A DNA stretch of 64,000 bases from Lacrimispora celerecrescens. Its GTDB lineage: Bacteria > Bacillota > Clostridia > Lachnospirales > Lachnospiraceae. A program made the position numbers and the translations under genes. Under the pieces are notes generated by a model. That model saw only the letters and a list, made by a program, of their open reading frames with translations, did not search any database and was not told where the DNA came from. The stretch lies in the NCBI RefSeq assembly GCF_000732605.1, contig NZ_JPME01000003.1, forward strand, positions 151 to 64,150. Reading direction: 5' to 3'. Within the stretch, counting starts at the first letter, position 1. Every line of letters begins with the position of its first letter. This document shows positions 35,428-44,120 of the stretch, piece after piece.

Positions 35428-35546
35428 GAAGTCAGACCAACTCCGCTACCTCTGAAGAAAGCGCAGCTGCCAGCGAGGAGCTGTGGAGCCAGGCGGAATT
35501 TTTGAAAGAACAGGTAGGTAAATACAAACTGAATACAAAGGCCTGA
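35415..35546 (+). pseudogene. C-terminal remnant of a methyl-accepting chemotaxis protein
   Basis: A second frame overlapping the end of the GGDEF-EAL gene encodes TNSATSEESAAASEELWSQ then AEFLKEQVGKYKL. That is the conserved C-terminal tail of MCPs (SATAEESAAASEELS...LxxLVxKF). No upstream MCP sequence remains, so a deletion joined this tail to the c-di-GMP gene. Confidence 0.75.
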
Positions 35547-35561
35547 TTTAAACAGGCTTTT

Positions 35562-35588
35562 AAGGGGCCGGAAGGCCCCTTTTCTTTT
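35562..35588 (+). terminator. Terminator after the GGDEF-EAL gene and MCP remnant
   Basis: An 8-bp perfect stem AAGGGGCC/GGCCCCTT (35562-35569 with 35574-35581) has a GGAA loop and a T-rich tail. The following 300 bp up to the next gene show nothing recognisable. Confidence 0.85.
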
Positions 35589-35889
35589 CCAAAGTATTTT
35601 CCTATTCAGGGAAGTATTAAGTCAGGGTATTTGCACGGCTTTTTATGATTGTTTCATAATTGGTTGCATTTCTGGTGCGGTTTAACCTGGATGCAGCCGA
35701 TTTCGGCTCATAGAAAGTTATGTAATAGAAAATTACGGTGACAAATAATATATCAAAAAAGGTTGATTGGTTATGATATTATAGTAGTAGATATCTCGTA
35801 GTAGATCAGACCGTTGTACGGCAAGGGATTCAGGGTTTTATTTTTGGATTGTTTTAGATTAATCATACATGATACCTGGAGGTAAGCAA

Positions 35890-37047
35890 GTGGGGTTCAA
35901 ACGCTTTGAGTTTTCTGTTGATGAAGAAAAATTAGATGATATGTATATCAGGGCAGTACAGGATGAATATACAAAGATCGATGAAAGCTGGCTTCAGCTT
36001 CATTATAAAACCTCAGTGATACTGGTTATCTTTTCTTTGCTGGTTGAGATTGCAATGGGAATGATACTGGTCAATTCAGATATGCTGACAACAACGGTAT
36101 ACATATATTACTTGAAGTTTTTGATTATTCCCAGTGGATTAAACTTTATTTTAATTACAATCGAAACGCTGATCATGAAATCAAAGCGTTTTTCCCAGAA
36201 TCATAAAATTTATTCCGTTTCACTTATTTATGTAGGGATCGGCTTTGTACTTTTTTCTGTGCACTGCACGTTTACGTCAGCTTACTATATTTTTGCAATC
36301 GCCATCATGCTGACGGCCATCTATGCGGACTATCGTGTAACATGCGTTACAGCTCTTGCGAGTATTAGTTCCATTATAACCTCCGAGCTGTTTTTGGAAT
36401 GGGACAAAGATAAAATCAGTGTATTTGAAAACACTCACCGGATGGGAGATTTTCTGATTTCTCTTTTCGTATTACTCGCTTTTTCCATTGCCATTATGGC
36501 CGTTATCCGGTTTGAGCGCAGAAAAAACAGTGCAGGCATACAAAAAGAGATAGAACGTCAGTTATTACAGCAGAGCGTCCATATGGATGAAATGACCGGA
36601 GTGTACAACCGAAAGGCGTTCCGCGCTGAAATGAAATATGTGGAAGATACTGCATCAGACCGGAACTATACTCTTGCAATAGTAGACATTGATAAATTTA
36701 AAGATGTTAATGATACCTGGGGTCATCACGTGGGAGACCGCTGTTTGATCGAATTTGCTAAAATCTTAAAAGAATTCTGTTTGGATATGACACCCTTTCG
36801 TTACGGAGGCGATGAATTTTGCTTATTGTTCTGTGACAAAAGCATGGAAGAGGCAGAAGCCATCTGCGGAGAGATTAAAGCCAGAGTGAATCTTCTGTGT
36901 TTTGAGGATTATCCAACGCTAATACTGACGGCCAGCTTCGGGATTGCGTCAATATCGGACCAGGTTGATACGGTAAGGCTCTTTATTCATGCTGACCGGG
37001 CTCTGTATGAGGCTAAAAAGGTCCGCAATGCTATCCGTACCTTTTAA
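35890..37047 (+). CDS. Multi-TM diguanylate cyclase (GGDEF)
   Basis: A 385-residue membrane protein with about six N-terminal hydrophobic helices (residues roughly 25-205) that resemble an uncharacterised MASE-like sensor. The cytosolic GGDEF domain (about 225-385) has VDIDKFKDVNDTWGHHVGD and the intact A-site YGGDEFCLLF; no RxxD I-site lies at the usual position, so product inhibition is not expected. GTG 35890 is 7 nt behind a perfect GGAGG, whereas ATG 35869 precedes that site, so GTG is chosen. Confidence 0.88.
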   Translation: MGFKRFEFSVDEEKLDDMYIRAVQDEYTKIDESWLQLHYKTSVILVIFSLLVEIAMGMILVNSDMLTTTVYIYYLKFLIIPSGLNFILITIETLIMKSKRFSQNHKIYSVSLIYVGIGFVLFSVHCTFTSAYYIFAIAIMLTAIYADYRVTCVTALASISSIITSELFLEWDKDKISVFENTHRMGDFLISLFVLLAFSIAIMAVIRFERRKNSAGIQKEIERQLLQQSVHMDEMTGVYNRKAFRAEMKYVEDTASDRNYTLAIVDIDKFKDVNDTWGHHVGDRCLIEFAKILKEFCLDMTPFRYGGDEFCLLFCDKSMEEAEAICGEIKARVNLLCFEDYPTLILTASFGIASISDQVDTVRLFIHADRALYEAKKVRNAIRTF

Positions 37048-37129
37048 CCTCAGCCTGTGACATAACATGCTCCCTTATGGAAGACCGCTCAAATAGGAAA
37101 AGCTGTCTGCCATAAGAGGAGCCTATTAT

Positions 37130-39301
37130 TTATTCAGAGATATGGTTAAGTTGAATAAAATCATCAAGCATGAGCTTTTCAACTCCCGCCAAAATAGCAA
37201 TTCCAATTCCATGGGGGTCGTTGAAACGCCATCCGAGCTGCTGATAATAAGAGCGGCTGAAGGAGCAGCCAGAGCCTTGGCAGACACCGTAAAGATCCCC
37301 TTTCCGGTTGATTACCCTTTGCTTCATTCCTTTCCATGCCCGCTGAATGGAAGAAATGCTTTTCCGGCACAGCTCCTGGCTTAAAATTCCTAGACGGATT
37401 CCTCTGGAAAGAGCGCAGATGAACATGGAAGTGGAGGAAGCCTCTTCATAGGTGGAAGGATCGTCCAATATCTGATGCCATAGGCCGTTTTCATCCTGCA
37501 CCCGCAAAATACCTTCCGCCATCTCATGGAAGAATCCGGCTATTGCTTCGTGGTCAGGGTGATCTTCCGGGAGAATCAGCAGCAGCTCTGATAAAGCCAA
37601 CACCACCCAGCCGTTTCCGCGGCTCCAGGGGATTTTATTTATTTTCTTATATTCCAGATCCACAATATGAGACATCAGATTCTGATCCGGCATAAAGAAG
37701 TACTGCTTGAATAACTTCGCCTGGCGGCAGGCTTCTGTTAAGTATTCCACTTTTCCGCTTAACTGGTAGTAACGGCATAAAAACGGGATACTCATGTACA
37801 TATCATCGATCCACATGGTGTTGTCGTTTCTGGAGAACACGGAATCCTGTTCCCTACGCTGGCGGTTTTTCATAAAATCAGCAATCACATCTGCCAGGGC
37901 ATGGGCTTCTTCCGAGGGACACCGCCGGTTAGCTTCTAGAAGAAAGGAACCAAAGGAGCCGCAATCATCTAACTCGGTCAGCCAGCAAAGCTGGGTGTTC
38001 ACTCCCGGATATCCGAATACCGATTTATCATAAATGGAATAATCATACACTGCCGCTGTCATCCGGGCATACTCCTGTACATATTCCAGCCAATCCGGGC
38101 GATCAAGATATTCACCTGCTTTTAACAAGCCGTAAAGGGTCACTCCACAGGGATAGGTCCATTTTCCGTATAATTCCTGCTCCGCAAATATTCGCACGAA
38201 GGAGCTCGGCAGGTCTGCCTGCCAGTAACAGGTGCCATTTGATCCTGCGTACACCTTATCCATGCTCATTAAATCACTGATGGGAGGAATTTCTTCATCA
38301 AAAAGACCAGTATAGATCCATTTTCCCTCATATCCTTTTATCCCAGTGCAAAGTGGCAGAATACCGCCTGCATCCCCCAATTCCACTGTCAGACCCGTTT
38401 CCAGTCCTGCTTTCTTTTTGCAAAGCAGTATTACCTCATACATACCTCTGGGCAGGGTGACTTCCCTTTCAAAGGCCCCTTCCATCCAATCCAGGGATAA
38501 ATCCCCGTTGATATAGACCTTTAGTGGCTGGCTGGAGCTTCCTTTGATCAGAACCTTGCCGGAATCCCCATGGAAAAAACTGCTCTTGGCAGCAGCAGTT
38601 CCCTGGCTGCCAAGGCCGTAGATCCGGGATAAGGGGCAGGAGGAGACCGGTCTCTCATACTCCTGTCCTGGAAACCATGGAAGTCCTTCAAAAGAGCCGT
38701 CAATCAAGGCAGAGATATCTGCGGTCTCCCGTTCGATAGGAGGGCAATAGACGAAGCCTGCCTGTCCCTTCCTCTCAGCCAAAGGCGCAGTAAAATGAGA
38801 GGGCTGCCATTGTGGTTGTGCATGGCGGAGAGAGAGGCCGAAGCCGATTTCCGTTTTTTCGGTTTCCAAAAGAAAATGATTGAGACCTTTCTCAAGGGAA
38901 ATGGATAATGTGCAGCAGGATTTTAAGCCTTCCTGAGGGGGGAGGGAATGAAATACTTTTTCTCCGTTTACCCATAAAACAGTCGGGCCGAAGCATTGAA
39001 TTTGAAACTGGGAGATGGTTTGGCCGTGGCTATATAAATCTCCTGCTCCATAGCAAACCTCTCCAACGGAAGCCTGGGAAAAGCGTCTGCCAAAATCGAA
39101 TTGATACCAACCCTTTGTATCGCATATGATGCCGGATGTAAAATCCAACCGGTACTGATAAGGCGCCTGAGGGTTATGTCCGATAAACCGGTTGGCCAAC
39201 AGTGCGATTACTTCACGATCCCGCTCTCCATAAACGTGGTAGGCACTTTCTTCCTGATGGAAGTAACTGCTATCGCAGACTTTGTTACTTTCGTATTTCA
39301 T
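37130..39301 (-). CDS. GH105-type unsaturated glycuronyl hydrolase with N-terminal beta domain
   Basis: A 723-residue glycosidase. The C-terminal half (about 370-715) is a GH88/GH105 alpha/alpha barrel with TMWIDDMYMSIPFL (catalytic-type Asp), WSRGNGWVVLAL and DDPSTYEEASSTSMF. It is like YteR/YesR-type unsaturated rhamnogalacturonyl hydrolases, which remove the 4,5-unsaturated uronic acid made by lyases. The first 350 residues form beta-sandwich, galactose-binding-like domains. No signal peptide is present, so it acts on imported oligosaccharides. AGGAGG precedes ATG 39301. No transporter or lyase gene is adjacent. Confidence 0.87.
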   Translation of the reverse strand: MKYESNKVCDSSYFHQEESAYHVYGERDREVIALLANRFIGHNPQAPYQYRLDFTSGIICDTKGWYQFDFGRRFSQASVGEVCYGAGDLYSHGQTISQFQIQCFGPTVLWVNGEKVFHSLPPQEGLKSCCTLSISLEKGLNHFLLETEKTEIGFGLSLRHAQPQWQPSHFTAPLAERKGQAGFVYCPPIERETADISALIDGSFEGLPWFPGQEYERPVSSCPLSRIYGLGSQGTAAAKSSFFHGDSGKVLIKGSSSQPLKVYINGDLSLDWMEGAFEREVTLPRGMYEVILLCKKKAGLETGLTVELGDAGGILPLCTGIKGYEGKWIYTGLFDEEIPPISDLMSMDKVYAGSNGTCYWQADLPSSFVRIFAEQELYGKWTYPCGVTLYGLLKAGEYLDRPDWLEYVQEYARMTAAVYDYSIYDKSVFGYPGVNTQLCWLTELDDCGSFGSFLLEANRRCPSEEAHALADVIADFMKNRQRREQDSVFSRNDNTMWIDDMYMSIPFLCRYYQLSGKVEYLTEACRQAKLFKQYFFMPDQNLMSHIVDLEYKKINKIPWSRGNGWVVLALSELLLILPEDHPDHEAIAGFFHEMAEGILRVQDENGLWHQILDDPSTYEEASSTSMFICALSRGIRLGILSQELCRKSISSIQRAWKGMKQRVINRKGDLYGVCQGSGCSFSRSYYQQLGWRFNDPHGIGIAILAGVEKLMLDDFIQLNHISE

Positions 39302-39604
39302 AAAGGGGTTCCTCCTGTTGAAAATTTCGTTCCATAAAAGATTTCCTGGACTCTATGTTTTATATTATAATGGATTAAAGTATTAAAAATCTTATGTAAT
39401 TGGGGCCTTTTTTAATAAAATCATACTTTTGGCTACTGAAATAAAGATGGAACCGAATGGAAAAAAATGTTGTAAAATTGTCTTTAACTATTATATAGAA
39501 AATGATAGAATAAACATGTCATTCTGGTATGATTAAGCATAGATATCCTTTTAACACAGGCTAATATAAAATATAAAAAGATGATTAAAACAGGAGGAAT
39601 TTTT
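39302..39604. other. Intergenic region between the divergent GH105 and VOC genes
   Basis: About 300 bp of AT-rich DNA with divergent promoters expected. On the plus strand TTGTAA (39470-39475) and TATATA (39492-39497) are 16 bp apart. No clear dyad or catabolite-response box was found. Confidence 0.35.
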
Positions 39605-39967
39605 ATGAAGTTTTGCTGGAGCACTTTAAACGTTAGGAATTTAGAAGAATCAATCAAATTTTATGAGGAAATCATCGGTCTGAAGGTAACCAGAAGATTC
39701 CCAGCGGGCCCTGGTACTGAAATTGCATTTTTAGGCGATGGGGAAACACAAATCGAATTTATATGCGGCGGGGACAGGGAAATTCATGTGGGAGATGATA
39801 TCAGCTGGGGATTTGAAGTGGAGTCCCTTGATCAGACCCTTTCCCTGGCAAAGGAAAAAGGTGTGGCAATTTTGGGAGAGCCGGTTCAGCCAAATCCACA
39901 CGTTAAGTTTGCCTTTATAAAAGATCCCAATGGCATGAGAGTACAGCTTGTGGAAACTCTGGGGTAA
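39605..39967 (+). CDS. VOC (glyoxalase-like) family protein
   Basis: A 120-residue vicinal oxygen chelate protein: STLNVRNLEESIKFYEEIIGL, a middle TQIEFICGG with a metal-type Glu, and a C-terminal FIKDPNGMRVQLVE with the final Glu. The N-terminal His of glyoxalase I is replaced (CWSTLNV), so metal use is uncertain. ATG 39605 follows AGGAGG; an in-frame ATG at 39581 lies upstream of that site. It is 53 bp before hydE and probably co-transcribed with it by chance or design. Confidence 0.85.
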   Translation: MKFCWSTLNVRNLEESIKFYEEIIGLKVTRRFPAGPGTEIAFLGDGETQIEFICGGDREIHVGDDISWGFEVESLDQTLSLAKEKGVAILGEPVQPNPHVKFAFIKDPNGMRVQLVETLG

Positions 39968-40020
39968 AGTACGGAAAAAACCAGGCAGCGGCGGAAACTA
40001 CAGAGCAAGGAGCAAAGAAA

Positions 40021-41118
40021 ATGAAGCGTTTGATTGATAAGCTGTATGAAACTCATAACCTGGATAAGGACGAGTTTATTTACCTGTTGGAAAATTATGA
40101 TAAAGATGCCAGCGAATATTTATTTTCCCTGGCAAGGACCTATAGCCAGGATCATTATGAGAAGGAAGTTTATATCAGAGGACTGATCGAATTTACGAAT
40201 TACTGTAAAAATGACTGCTACTACTGCGGCATAAGAAGAAGCAATAAAAATGCCAGCCGGTACCGGTTAAGCAAGGAAGAGATTCTCTCCTGCTGTGAGT
40301 CCGGGTATGGGCTCGGCTTTCGGACCTTTGTGCTTCAGGGAGGGGAAGACCCTGCATTCACAGATGAGGTTATGGTGGACATTGTGAAAACCATCCGGGA
40401 GGAGTATCCGGACTGTGCTATCACCCTTTCCATAGGCGAAAAAAGCTATGACCAGTATCTGAAATATTATGAAGCAGGAGCAAACCGCTATCTTCTCCGC
40501 CATGAAACAGCTGATGAGGAACATTATTCCCGCCTTCATCCTGATTCCCTGTCCTTAGCAAACCGGAAAGAATGCTTAAGGAATTTGAAAAAGATCGGCT
40601 ATCAGGTGGGCACAGGATTCATGGTAGGTTCCCCCTACCAGACCGCAGAGTGTCTGGCCGAGGATCTTGAGTTTATTAAAGAACTGTCTCCCCAGATGGT
40701 GGGGATTGGGCCTTTTATTCCACATAAGGATACGCCTTTTGCCGATTTCCCTGCGGGAAGTGTTGATCTCACCCTGTTTCTCATAGGAATTTTAAGGCTG
40801 ATGCTGCCGAATGCACTGCTGCCTTCCACCACAGCATTAGGAACCCTTGATCCCAAGGGAAGAGAAAAAGGGATCTTATCAGGAGCCAATGTTCTGATGC
40901 CCAATTTATCTCCCATTGGCGTCCGGAAGAAATATGAATTGTATGACAACAAGATCTGTACCGGAGAGGAAGCTGCAGAATGTAATGTCTGTCTGAGAAA
41001 CCGTGTCGCCTCCATTGGCTATAACGTGGTTGAAAAAAGAGGCGATTATAAAGAAAGAGCCGGGGAACCTGCAGGAATTGATTGCAATAAGGGAATATGT
41101 AAATTCCCTGAAAGATGA
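40021..41118 (+). CDS. hydE: [FeFe] hydrogenase H-cluster maturation radical SAM enzyme HydE
   Basis: A 365-residue radical SAM enzyme of the HydE/biotin synthase branch. The SAM cluster motif is C-x3-C-x2-C (Cys62, Cys66, Cys69 in NYCKNDCYYCGIR). The second, accessory cluster motif C-x7-C-x2-C (CTGEEAAECNVC) near the C-terminus is also intact, as in HydE. With HydF and HydG it builds the di-iron subcluster of [FeFe] hydrogenase. No hydF, hydG or hydrogenase gene lies in this window, so the maturation genes are dispersed. A purine-rich GGAGCAAAG precedes ATG 40021. Confidence 0.9.
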   Translation: MKRLIDKLYETHNLDKDEFIYLLENYDKDASEYLFSLARTYSQDHYEKEVYIRGLIEFTNYCKNDCYYCGIRRSNKNASRYRLSKEEILSCCESGYGLGFRTFVLQGGEDPAFTDEVMVDIVKTIREEYPDCAITLSIGEKSYDQYLKYYEAGANRYLLRHETADEEHYSRLHPDSLSLANRKECLRNLKKIGYQVGTGFMVGSPYQTAECLAEDLEFIKELSPQMVGIGPFIPHKDTPFADFPAGSVDLTLFLIGILRLMLPNALLPSTTALGTLDPKGREKGILSGANVLMPNLSPIGVRKKYELYDNKICTGEEAAECNVCLRNRVASIGYNVVEKRGDYKERAGEPAGIDCNKGICKFPER

Positions 41119-41201
41119 CAGTTTTGTATGCGCAAGCATAAGCAGCAGCATTATAGGAAGAGGATTTGATATTGAGTAAATAGGAATCCGGATAATATTT
41201 T

Positions 41202-41246
41202 AAGGCAGAGCAAGTCGTTTACCATCGGCTTGTATCTGCCTTCTTG
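41202..41246 (+). terminator. Terminator-like hairpin after hydE
   Basis: AAGGCAGA/TCTGCCTT (41202-41209, 41235-41242) with inner CAAG/CTTG pairing is followed by a weak T-rich tail. Confidence 0.5.
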
Positions 41247-41278
41247 TTAACATCCGAAAAAGTGGGGGGTTGAAATCA

Positions 41279-42796
41279 ATGTTAAATATATTTGTTTGGT
41301 TCATGCTCATAGCTACAATGGCTTGTGTCATGCTGTTGGTATATGCCGTTGCAAGCCACAGTTCCGAGCGGTCATTTTTCCTGATCTTTGCTTCCATCTG
41401 TACCTTTCTTTACACTGCAGGTTATTTGCTCGAGATCATTTCCCCCACTCTGGAAGCCTCCTTTATGGGAGTCCGGGTACAGAAAATGGGGACACCGCTG
41501 CTTGTGGTTTTTAATTATCTTTTCATGCGGGATGTTTATGGGGAAAAGCGCTTCGGTGCTTCCAGATACTGCCTGCTATTTGCACTGCCTGTTTTTAACC
41601 TGTTCACCGCCCAGGCATTTCCTTTTGTACGGCTGCACTACATAAGCATTGAATATTTTTATAATGGGTATTTTGCCAACTGCCAGGGGTATCCGGGTCC
41701 AATGAGCTATGTGGCGACAGCTTATAATTTTCTTCTGGTTTTTTTCAGTGTTCGGCGGATTCTTAAGCACTTAAAAGGGGGAAGCAGACTGCAGAGACGC
41801 CAGGGCTTTTGCCTGCTGGCGTCAATTCTGATTCCCCTCATTGTAAATATTTATCATACCATATCCTACAATTACCTTCGGCCTGACGTAAACCCCTTTG
41901 CGGTCTCTGTTTCGCTGGCTCTGCTCCTTTATTCCGTAAGGAATCAGAATCTGCTCAATGTGGTTCCCCTGGCACGGGCCCAGGTGATTGAATCCATGGC
42001 GGATGCCTTTATTGTCTGCGGCAGGGACTTCAGCTTTCTGGATGCAAACCAGGCGGCCAAGGAGCTGTTTCCGGAGCTGAGTGCCCTGATTCCCGGTGAA
42101 ATCATGGAACAGGTAAAGCAGTTTGAAGATCATAACGAATTATGTCTTCAAATAAACGGTGAGATGAGATTTTACAAGGTAACTCAGACCCATATCAGGC
42201 AAAGCAGCAAAGATAGTGGTATCTGCATTGTATTCCATGACATCACGGATAAAGAAACGCAGCTTAAAAGTTTGTATGGCAAAGCCACCTTTGATCCTTT
42301 GATGCATATCTACAACCGGGCAGCCTTTTTTGACATTGCAGGTCTTAAGCTGAATACTGATGATGCAATAGAACAACCTTATGGTCTGCTGATGATCGAT
42401 CTTGACCATTTTAAGATGGTGAACGATACCTACGGCCACCCCTGTGGGGATATCGTGTTAGAGACCATTGCATCCAAAGTGAGAAACCATTTCTCAAAAG
42501 AAGACATTGTGGGCCGTTACGGCGGTGAGGAAATTGTGGTCCTGCTGGAGAACATCTCTGCCAGGCAGATGCTTGACACGGCAGAAAAGCTCCGCGCAGT
42601 CATTGAAAACAAAACGATTTACTGCCATGAGAACACCATCGGTCTTACCGCAAGCATTGGAATGGCCCATTCGCCTGCAGGAAGTATTCATTCTCTGGAG
42701 GATATGATCCTTCAGGCAGATCTGGCACTCTATGAGGCCAAGAATGGCGGACGTAACCGCGCCTGCCTGTATGGAGGGTCCGAATCAACGGTTTGA
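41279..42796 (+). CDS. 7TM-PAS-diguanylate cyclase
   Basis: A 505-residue membrane c-di-GMP synthase. The N-terminal half has seven hydrophobic helices of the histidine-kinase N-terminal 7TM type (to about residue 225). A PAS-like segment follows (IESMADAFIVCGRDFSFLDANQAA and FHDITDKE), then a GGDEF domain with IDLDHFKMVNDTYGHPCGD. The A-site reads GGEEI rather than GGEEF, a mild variant, and the RxxD I-site is degenerate (SKED). ATG 41279 is 9 nt behind a run of G; TTG 41270 abuts that run and is unlikely. Confidence 0.9.
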   Translation: MLNIFVWFMLIATMACVMLLVYAVASHSSERSFFLIFASICTFLYTAGYLLEIISPTLEASFMGVRVQKMGTPLLVVFNYLFMRDVYGEKRFGASRYCLLFALPVFNLFTAQAFPFVRLHYISIEYFYNGYFANCQGYPGPMSYVATAYNFLLVFFSVRRILKHLKGGSRLQRRQGFCLLASILIPLIVNIYHTISYNYLRPDVNPFAVSVSLALLLYSVRNQNLLNVVPLARAQVIESMADAFIVCGRDFSFLDANQAAKELFPELSALIPGEIMEQVKQFEDHNELCLQINGEMRFYKVTQTHIRQSSKDSGICIVFHDITDKETQLKSLYGKATFDPLMHIYNRAAFFDIAGLKLNTDDAIEQPYGLLMIDLDHFKMVNDTYGHPCGDIVLETIASKVRNHFSKEDIVGRYGGEEIVVLLENISARQMLDTAEKLRAVIENKTIYCHENTIGLTASIGMAHSPAGSIHSLEDMILQADLALYEAKNGGRNRACLYGGSESTV

Positions 42797-42815
42797 ACTG
42801 TAGCAATCTTAAAAA

Positions 42816-42855
42816 ACCGCTTATTATCCCTGTGATGATAATAAGCGGTCTTTCC
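42816..42855. terminator. Shared bidirectional terminator between convergent genes
   Basis: A 12-bp perfect stem ACCGCTTATTAT (42816-42827) pairs with 42838-42849. T-rich tails lie on the plus side (CTTTCCT) and, better, on the minus side (six T). It ends both the GGDEF gene and the minus-strand gene at 42869. Confidence 0.8.
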
Positions 42856-42868
42856 TATTTCAGCTATG

Positions 42869-43465
42869 TTAAACCAGTTGAATGCGATAAGCTGTGGACT
42901 GTGGAGGAATGCTGGCGGTCTGGAAATTGGCATGTTCGATCCGTACCAACTGCCCGGGTTGAAGGGAGCTAAAGCGAATGGGATTATTGTCCTGATCCAG
43001 TATTTCTGTAGCGCGGGAAACGACGAATCTCATCTGGTCCGTCACATCGTCGGGATTACCGGTATCAAGGAAGCCATTTGCAACATCCACGGAAACAATC
43101 CGGTCCGTCGTTATGCGGTACATAGGCGTCTGTATGAATGCAACGATCCGGAAAGCCTTTGATTGAGGGGGAGTGCTTCTTGTCATGGCAGCGGAGAACT
43201 CGGCATTTATCCACATCCCCTTCCTGACATTGCACAGACTGATAGAGTCACCAAATTGATTAATTAAGATCGTGTCCCAATCAACATTCAATTGTAAGAG
43301 TTCAATATTGATCATTTCATTCCGGCCGGGTGCCACATAGGAAACCAGGATATAACCGGTTCTGCTATTATTCGTATAAACATCCTCTACTAGTGCATTC
43401 TCAATGCGCAGGATGCTCCCGTCTTGGCTGATGCTTCCTCTCCTGCCTGCAGTGGTATTATTCAT
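42869..43465 (-). CDS. Unknown protein with an internal domain duplication
   Basis: A 198-residue soluble protein of no family I recognise. Its two halves look like copies of one small beta-rich domain. The first ends FSAAMTRSTPPQSKAFRIVAF (split here as FSAAMTRS / TPPQSKAFRI) and the second ends HANFQTASIPPQSTAYRIQL, with similar preceding strands (GMWINAE and GQLVRIE). The shared signature is T-x-S-x-PPQS-x-A-x-RI. No signal peptide, cysteine motif or TM is seen. AGGGGAT precedes the ATG. It is a monocistronic gene between strong hairpins. Confidence 0.7.
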   Translation of the reverse strand: MNNTTAGRRGSISQDGSILRIENALVEDVYTNNSRTGYILVSYVAPGRNEMINIELLQLNVDWDTILINQFGDSISLCNVRKGMWINAEFSAAMTRSTPPQSKAFRIVAFIQTPMYRITTDRIVSVDVANGFLDTGNPDDVTDQMRFVVSRATEILDQDNNPIRFSSLQPGQLVRIEHANFQTASIPPQSTAYRIQLV

Positions 43466-43653
43466 ATAAATCCCCTAAATAGCATGTGAATTAATTAATA
43501 TTATATGCTGATGCTGTGAAATATTACCCAATATGTACTAAGGGAAAATAATCTTTGCTCATAGCATAGAAATAGGTGCATAATTTTCCGGGAGTGAACA
43601 TAAGCGTAAGGAAAACTTCAGGAATTTTAAGCTGTGATAATTGTCAGGAATAA

Positions 43654-43682
43654 GCGACATTTTTTCATGATTGTGATATACT
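43654..43682 (+). promoter_or_regulatory. Putative extended -10 promoter for the COG4997 gene
   Basis: GCGACA (43654-43659), 17 bp, and an extended -10 TGATATACT (43674-43682). Confidence 0.5.
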
Positions 43683-43751
43683 GTTTTTAAAGTGTATCTT
43701 TCAAAATGCATTGGACCATTAAATTGATCAACTGGAAAGAAGGGGTTTTCC

Positions 43752-44063
43752 ATTAAAAGGTACGATAAGTTAGTCAGAGACAGGATACCGGAGGTAATTG
43801 AAGCAGAAGGAAAAAGAGCGGTAAGCCGCATTCTGACTGATGAAGAATATATTGGGAAGCTGGAAGAAAAGCTTAATGAAGAGGTAAAGGAATATCAGGA
43901 GGATAAGAGCCTGGAAGAGATGGCAGATGTGCTGGAAGTATTATATTCTCTATGCAGTGCCAGAGGATATACAAAGGCGGAATTGGAGGCAGAGCGGGAA
44001 AAAAAGGCAAAAGACAGGGGCGGATTTAATAACAGAATTTTTCTGGAATATGTGGATGAGTAA
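43752..44063 (+). CDS. COG4997/MazG-like noncanonical NTP pyrophosphatase, AUU start
   Basis: A 103-residue all-alpha NTP pyrophosphohydrolase. The family opening KRYDKLVRDRIPEVIEAEGK is intact. The metal-binding helices carry EEVKEYQEDKSLEEMADVLEV, with the E-x-x-E and E-x-x-D pattern, and the end RGGFNNRIFLEYV is typical. It clears abnormal nucleotides or a related pyrophosphate substrate. The frame is closed upstream at 43725-43727 and has no ATG, GTG or TTG before the conserved domain. An AAGAAGGGG site is 6 nt before ATT 43752, so AUU is the only reasonable start. Automated callers would miss it. Confidence 0.8.
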   Translation: MKRYDKLVRDRIPEVIEAEGKRAVSRILTDEEYIGKLEEKLNEEVKEYQEDKSLEEMADVLEVLYSLCSARGYTKAELEAEREKKAKDRGGFNNRIFLEYVDE

Positions 44064-44120
44064 ATGAAAAGTGCTTACATGATATGAAAAAAATACATTC
44101 CAATGAAGGAGGAATGCGTT

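Noticed and set aside
43559-43831. 90-codon minus-strand ORF overlapping the COG4997 gene
   Set aside because: It has no ribosome binding site or domain and overlaps the conserved plus-strand pyrophosphatase frame.
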